Under the pieces are notes generated by a model that did no database searches, was not told where the DNA came from, and saw only the letters and a program-made list of their open reading frames with translations. Positions 30,714 through 34,477 of a DNA stretch of 34,477 nucleotides are shown piece by piece (positions within the stretch are counted from its first letter, which is position 1; each line of letters starts with the position of its first letter). Origin of the DNA: a candidate division TM6 bacterium UASB340 (GTDB lineage: Bacteria; Babelota; Babeliae; Babelales; UASB340); assembly GCA_001468925.1 (NCBI GenBank), contig LDIX01000002.1:60602-95078 (forward strand), in the 5' to 3' direction. Both the position numbers and the translations under genes were made by a program.

Positions 30714-31955
30714 ATGAATTTTATTTTTCAATATCTTACAACTAATAACCACTACATGAGTTTACTGGGTATATTAATAATATTTATTGTCGCATTTATA
30801 TTTTCTATGCACAAAAAAAATATTAGATATTCAAAACTTTTTATCGCGCTTTCTTTACAAGTATTAATAGCTTTTTTAATTTTAAATACAAATTTAGGTA
30901 GGGACATTTTTCATAATATAGCCATAGGCTTTAATAAAATAAATGCATTCGCAGATGAAGGCATAAAATTTGTTTTTGGTGATTTAGTTGATCCGTCAGG
31001 AAGTTGGGGATATATTTTTGCCATTAAAGTATTGCCTATAATAATATTCTTTGGCGCATTAATGTCATTACTTTATCACATAGGCTTAGTTCAAATTTTT
31101 GTAAGGGCATTAAATTTTTGCCTAAGCCCAATTCTTGGAACATCCGGGGCTGAAACATTATGTGCTGCAGCAAACAGTATGCTTGACCCGAGTGCTTCTG
31201 CATTAATAATAAAAAATGAATTAAAACATCTTACAGACTCTGAAATGTTAACGGTTATGATAGCAGGTATGTCAACAATTACAGCGTCTTTGATAGCTGT
31301 TTATGGATCAATTGGTGTATCCATGATTCATATGCTCACAGCATCCGTAATGTCTATTCCCGGAGCTTTATTAATTTCAAAAATTTTATTACCGGAAACC
31401 GAAAAACCTAAAACTGCAGCCGGAAATAAAATTAGTCTTGAAAAAGACAGTTCAAATATTTTAGATGCAATATCATCCGGAACAATGTCAGGATTAAATG
31501 TTGCACTTGCAGTTGGAGCAATGCTTTTGGTATTTATTGGATTAATGTCAATGATTGATACCGGTCTCACACAAATTACAGGATATTTTTTTGAAAAACC
31601 ATACAGCTTAAATGAAATTTTAGGAAAATTATTTTCAGGAATATCTTATATAATTGGAATAGAATCTAAAGATGCCGTAACTGCCGGAGCTCTTCTTGGT
31701 CAAAAAATAGCACTAAATGAATTTGTAGCGTATGCAAATATGGTAAAGGCAACATTATCTGAAAGATCTGTAACTATTTTAACCTATGCAATATGTGGTT
31801 TTTCAAATATTTCAGTTATCGGTATTTTAATTGGTGGAATCGGAGCGCTTGTCCCAAGTAAAAAACAATTTATCACCAAATATGGTTTTAAAGCACTCCT
31901 TGGTGGAACTTTGGTAAATTTGTTAAATGCTGCAATAGCAAGTCTTTTGATCTAA
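30714..31955 (+). CDS. Concentrative nucleoside transporter (CNT/NupC family), variant motif
   Basis: This 413-residue inner-membrane transporter has about ten hydrophobic segments. Family landmarks are PIIIFFGALMSLLYHIG, GTSGAETLCAAAN (142-154), TVMIAGMSTITASLIAVYGS, LLGQKIALNEFVAYANM and TYAICGFSNISVIGILIGGIGALVP. These match the CNT core and gate domains. The base-recognition motif G-Q-T-E, which follows the AAAN segment in standard CNTs, reads DPSA here (158-161), so substrate choice is probably altered. ATG after GAGGA, 1 base after the exported 135-residue protein. A terminator follows. Import of nucleosides or a related compound by cation symport is expected. Confidence 0.85.
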   Translation: MNFIFQYLTTNNHYMSLLGILIIFIVAFIFSMHKKNIRYSKLFIALSLQVLIAFLILNTNLGRDIFHNIAIGFNKINAFADEGIKFVFGDLVDPSGSWGYIFAIKVLPIIIFFGALMSLLYHIGLVQIFVRALNFCLSPILGTSGAETLCAAANSMLDPSASALIIKNELKHLTDSEMLTVMIAGMSTITASLIAVYGSIGVSMIHMLTASVMSIPGALLISKILLPETEKPKTAAGNKISLEKDSSNILDAISSGTMSGLNVALAVGAMLLVFIGLMSMIDTGLTQITGYFFEKPYSLNEILGKLFSGISYIIGIESKDAVTAGALLGQKIALNEFVAYANMVKATLSERSVTILTYAICGFSNISVIGILIGGIGALVPSKKQFITKYGFKALLGGTLVNLLNAAIASLLI

Positions 31956-31961
31956 AAATTC

Positions 31962-31991
31962 AGGCGGGGTGAAACCCGCCTTTAATTTTTT
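31962..31991 (+). terminator. Intrinsic terminator after the nucleoside transporter
   Basis: AGGCGGG, a 6-base loop GTGAAA, CCCGCCT, then TTAATTTTTT. The longest open frame of the next gene runs through it, which argues that this gene starts later, at 32014. Confidence 0.88.
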
Positions 31992-32013
31992 ATATAAAAA
32001 GAATCGGGGAGTC

Positions 32014-33627
32014 ATGAATAAAAATTTTATAAAATCTTATAAAATATATCTGTTAAATTTTACAACTTTATTTTTTTTATCATGTAATGCTGAACAAATA
32101 ACACAAAAAGCACACTTAACATCTGCTTGGTATCCACAAGAAAAAACGGAACTTACTAAAGAATTAAAATTTTATATCAAAAAAGCACAAGAAAAATTTA
32201 AATTAAAAAATAATCCTGCAGATATAAAGATTATTATAGCACCACATGCAGGATATTATTATTCAGGCCTTTGTGCCGCCACAGCCTATCAAACACTTTT
32301 AAGTGAAAATATAAAAAATTCAAAAATAAAAAATATTATAATTTTATCGCCAAGTCATACAAAAAATTTTGAAGGTATTGCAACTCCCAATTTTGATAAT
32401 TACGAAAATTGCTTAGGCTCAATTGATATCGATAAAAATAAAATAGAAAAATTAAAAACAAATAGTTCTTATAAATTCGTAGAAAAAGTTTTTGAACAAG
32501 AACATGCAATAGAAATACAATTGCCATTTTTACAACATACGGTAGAAAATTTTACAATAATTCCACTTATTGTTGGTTATATAAAAGAACAGGATTATAA
32601 AATAATAGCTAATCATTTAAAAAATATAATAGATGAAAATACACTTATTGTTATAAGCTCCGATTTTATACATTACGGTAAAAATTATGATTACACACCA
32701 TTCGATATATTTATACTTGATAATATACGATATTATGATACAGAGGCCTTATATGCAATAGGTAAACAATCTTATAATAATTTTAATACTTTACTTAAAA
32801 AAACAAATGCTACAATATGTGGGCAAAACTGCATAAAAATTTTGTTAAAACTTTTAGAAGAAAAACCATTTGGCGAAATAGAACCACGATTAACCTGCTA
32901 TTACACATCTGCTCAAATGGAACAAGCCAGAAACAATAATTATATAAATATTAAAAAATTATTATCTGATTTATCTGACGATTTGGTAAAAAATAGCGTA
33001 AGCTATGCCGGATTAATATTTACAACAGAAAAAAATAATACATTAAAACAAGAAGATCAACTTACAGATTATGAAAAAAAATCTTTATATAATTTAGCAA
33101 AAAGATCAATTGAAAACGAATTTAAAGAAAATAAAATTCCGTCTAATTTATTGAGTCCTGTTAGAACACTAAGTTTGGATAAAAATTCAGGCTCCTTTGT
33201 TACTTTAAATAAAAATGGAGAGTTAAGAGGGTGCATAGGCAGAATTATTTCAAATCAAGAACTGTTCAAAACAATACAAGAAATGGCAATTGCTTCAGCA
33301 TTTAATGACAACAGATTTAATAAGGTTACAAAAAACGAACTAGAAAATTTAGATATTTCAATATCAGTTTTAACAAGTCCCAAAGGCATAAATAGTTATA
33401 ACGAAATAACTTTAGGCAAACATGGGATTATACTTAAAAAACTCACAAAATCAGGAAATCTTGCAAACTCAGTTTTTTTACCTAAAGTTCCTGTTGATTG
33501 GGGTTGGAATTTACAAAAAACATTGGAACAGTTAAGTTTGAAAGCTGGATTAGATAAAGATGCCTGGCAACAAGATTGTTATTTTGATATTTTTGAAAGT
33601 TTTGAAATTAAAAATAACTTAGATTAA
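32014..33627 (+). CDS. Exported Memo-AMMECR1 fusion (AmmeMemoRadiSam proteins B and A), probable lipoprotein
   Basis: The start ATG at 32014 follows CGGGGAG. This 537-residue protein has an N-terminal signal (YLLNFTTLFFLSC) ending in Cys24, a plausible lipobox. The Memo domain (about 38-315) carries TSAWYP, APHAGYYYSG (His78), LSPSH (His115), EHAIEIQLPFLQH, ISSDFIHYG and ICGQNC (Cys269). His78, His115 and Cys269 correspond to the metal ligands of MEMO1. The AMMECR1 domain (about 345-530) has LRGCIGR and SAFNDNRF. In most genomes these two domains and a radical-SAM enzyme are cytosolic or clustered; no radical-SAM gene is visible here. A redox or metal role outside the cytoplasm is inferred. 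Confidence 0.88.
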   Translation: MNKNFIKSYKIYLLNFTTLFFLSCNAEQITQKAHLTSAWYPQEKTELTKELKFYIKKAQEKFKLKNNPADIKIIIAPHAGYYYSGLCAATAYQTLLSENIKNSKIKNIIILSPSHTKNFEGIATPNFDNYENCLGSIDIDKNKIEKLKTNSSYKFVEKVFEQEHAIEIQLPFLQHTVENFTIIPLIVGYIKEQDYKIIANHLKNIIDENTLIVISSDFIHYGKNYDYTPFDIFILDNIRYYDTEALYAIGKQSYNNFNTLLKKTNATICGQNCIKILLKLLEEKPFGEIEPRLTCYYTSAQMEQARNNNYINIKKLLSDLSDDLVKNSVSYAGLIFTTEKNNTLKQEDQLTDYEKKSLYNLAKRSIENEFKENKIPSNLLSPVRTLSLDKNSGSFVTLNKNGELRGCIGRIISNQELFKTIQEMAIASAFNDNRFNKVTKNELENLDISISVLTSPKGINSYNEITLGKHGIILKKLTKSGNLANSVFLPKVPVDWGWNLQKTLEQLSLKAGLDKDAWQQDCYFDIFESFEIKNNLD

Positions 33628-33630
33628 ATA

Positions 33631-33661
33631 AAAAAGAGTTGGACAAACCAACTCTTTTTTT
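33631..33661. terminator. Bidirectional intrinsic terminator
   Basis: AAAAAGAGTTGG, loop ACAAA, CCAACTCTTTTT with flanking A and T runs, located between the convergent Memo-AMMECR1 gene and the gene at 33683. Confidence 0.92.
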
Positions 33662-33682
33662 ATTTAAGTATAAAACAATAAT

Positions 33683-34117
33683 TTATTTAACCTTACAAGG
33701 TTTACACTTTTTGTTTTCTTTTTTAGCTTTTTTAGTGTTTTTCATTTTTTTAGTTTTTTCAGAATAAGCTAACTTTTTTTTAGAAACAGTTCTTTCTAAT
33801 TTTTCATTATTAACTTTAATTCTGAAAATCTTAGTTTCATCTTTTTTTATCTTAATATCTTTTTTCCAGTTTCCTGAAAATTTAGCTACTTTTTCATCAG
33901 CTTTTGGCATTGTACAAACATTCATATTGCTTATCAGTTTTACGTCTTTAAATGTAGCTTTTTTATTTGGTTGAATCTTACCTGTATAAGGTAAAACACC
34001 TTTTTCTGTCTCAATCGTATATTTTATTGGATATTTTGTGTTATTTTCCATAACAGCAATACCGGCAAACATTCTTGAAAAAAAAGCCAAACTAAGTAAT
34101 ATTAAACTCTTCTTCAT
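33683..34117 (-). CDS. Small exported basic protein with CxxC tail, unknown function
   Basis: ATG 34117 follows GAGGGGGA at ideal spacing and starts a signal peptide (MKKSLILLSLAFFSRMFA), so I prefer it to the upstream frame start at 34147. The 144-residue product has a beta-rich mature domain (VMENNTKYPIKYTIETEKG onward) and a very Lys-rich tail ending KKCKPCKVK with a CxxC. The tail could bind nucleic acid, metal or a negatively charged surface. No family is recognised. It has its own promoter-like sequence and a shared terminator. Confidence 0.75.
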   Translation of the reverse strand: MKKSLILLSLAFFSRMFAGIAVMENNTKYPIKYTIETEKGVLPYTGKIQPNKKATFKDVKLISNMNVCTMPKADEKVAKFSGNWKKDIKIKKDETKIFRIKVNNEKLERTVSKKKLAYSEKTKKMKNTKKAKKENKKCKPCKVK

Positions 34118-34175
34118 AAAATCCCCCTCATATACTACTTCAAACATCTAGGGCTACTTCACCCTAACCAATTTT

Positions 34176-34205
34176 AATTTAGCACATATTATTTCTATTA
34201 GTCAA
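34176..34205 (-). promoter_or_regulatory. Candidate promoter for the CxxC-tailed exported protein
   Basis: Minus strand: TTGACT (34205-34200), 18 bases, TAAATT (34181-34176). The expected leader contains a small hairpin (TAGGG/CCCTA, about 34149-34166) before the GAGGGGGA ribosome site. Confidence 0.42.
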
Positions 34206-34249
34206 TAAAAAAACAATATAATTAAAATAACGAGCTTTTTTTAAAAATT

Positions 34250-34459
34250 TTAAGGTTTTTCTTCTATTTTTTTGATTGCTTCGAATGGACAAATTAGAAC
34301 ACATTGCCCGCATTTTTGACATTTTTCTTCGTTTATTTTAACTTTTCCATCATTTTCATAAAAAATTGCATCATGAGGACAAGCTTGAATACACCCACCA
34401 CAACCGGCACAGTTTTTTTTATTTACTAAAAATTTAATTAAACTTTTTTTATTTTCCAT
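34250..34459 (-). CDS. 2[4Fe-4S] ferredoxin
   Basis: This 69-residue protein has two cluster motifs: CAGCGGCIQACP (Cys17, 20, 23, 27) and CQKCGQCVLICP (Cys47, 50, 53, 57). All eight Cys and the following Pro residues are present. It is a small low-potential electron carrier of the clostridial/archaeal type. A basic N-terminus (ENKKSLIKFLVNKK) precedes the first cluster. Redox partners cannot be named; none is in the window. Its upstream region lies at the very end of the window, with a possible ribosome site (GAAGAAC) not clearly resolved. Confidence 0.95.
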   Translation of the reverse strand: MENKKSLIKFLVNKKNCAGCGGCIQACPHDAIFYENDGKVKINEEKCQKCGQCVLICPFEAIKKIEEKP

Positions 34460-34477
34460 CTTTTTGTTCTTCCAATT

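Noticed and set aside
31969-32013. N-terminal extension of the Memo-AMMECR1 gene
   Set aside because: It would start within the terminator hairpin after the transporter gene; the ATG at 32014 has a ribosome site and begins the signal peptide.
1-34477. CRISPR array, insertion sequences, integrase or prophage genes
   Set aside because: No regularly spaced direct repeats, transposase or integrase motifs were seen on either strand.

Overview
The window looks like a piece of the chromosome of a small, strongly AT-rich, double-membraned bacterium with an intracellular or host-associated lifestyle. An outer membrane is implied by BamD, a TamB-like protein, a type II secretion / type IV pilus pseudopilin with its ATPase, and many signal peptides. 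Host dependence is suggested by salvage genes (uracil phosphoribosyltransferase, deoxynucleoside kinase, nucleoside transporter), a eukaryote/virus-type deoxynucleoside kinase, and several short exported proteins without recognisable relatives. My best guess at lineage is Candidatus Dependentiae (TM6, Babela-like). This is an inference from gene content and base composition; no marker phylogeny was run. UGA is used as a stop (positions 10573-10575), so the standard bacterial code applies.

Layout. 1-4.7 kb (+): the 3' end of an unknown gene, a RecO-like protein and a very large MscS-type channel with a coiled-coil periplasmic domain. 4.7-8.1 kb (-): two small membrane proteins, an exported protein with a possible hydrolase-like core, two near-identical tRNA-Glu genes and tRNA-Lys, and MgtE. 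8.3-10.6 kb: RluD (+), a secreted PLD-family nuclease (-) and an exported coiled-coil protein (+). 10.5-15.2 kb (-): the overlapping set gspE-gspH-tamB. 15.3-17.6 kb: bamD-yraN-VIT-like membrane protein (+), meeting upp (-) stop to stop. 17.8-19.2 kb (+): two tandem paralogous P-loop kinases, the first with a signal peptide. 19.3-24.9 kb (-): RRM/RGG protein, pgeF, and the division genes ftsZ, ftsA and ftsQ, then rlmB. 25.0-26.2 kb (+): deoxynucleoside kinase and a tRNA-Val/Asn/Asp cluster ending in a strong terminator. 26.3-34.5 kb: HAD hydrolase (-); FkbM methyltransferase, PGI/PMI sugar isomerase, L31, RF1, a small exported protein, a CNT nucleoside transporter and an exported Memo-AMMECR1 fusion (+); then a small exported Cys-tailed protein and an 8Fe ferredoxin (-).

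How the genes fit together. Most are housekeeping genes for envelope assembly, division, translation and RNA modification. The distinctive layers are (i) a scattered nucleic-acid salvage route: exported nuclease, nucleoside transporter with an altered base-recognition motif, dNK, UPRT and PgeF; and (ii) exported versions of proteins that are normally cytosolic, namely a P-loop kinase and a Memo-AMMECR1 fusion. These are the best candidates for undescribed biology. There is no CRISPR array, transposase, integrase or restriction system. No gene-free stretch exceeds about 240 bases. Promoters were picked by eye from -35/-10 matches and remain predictions.
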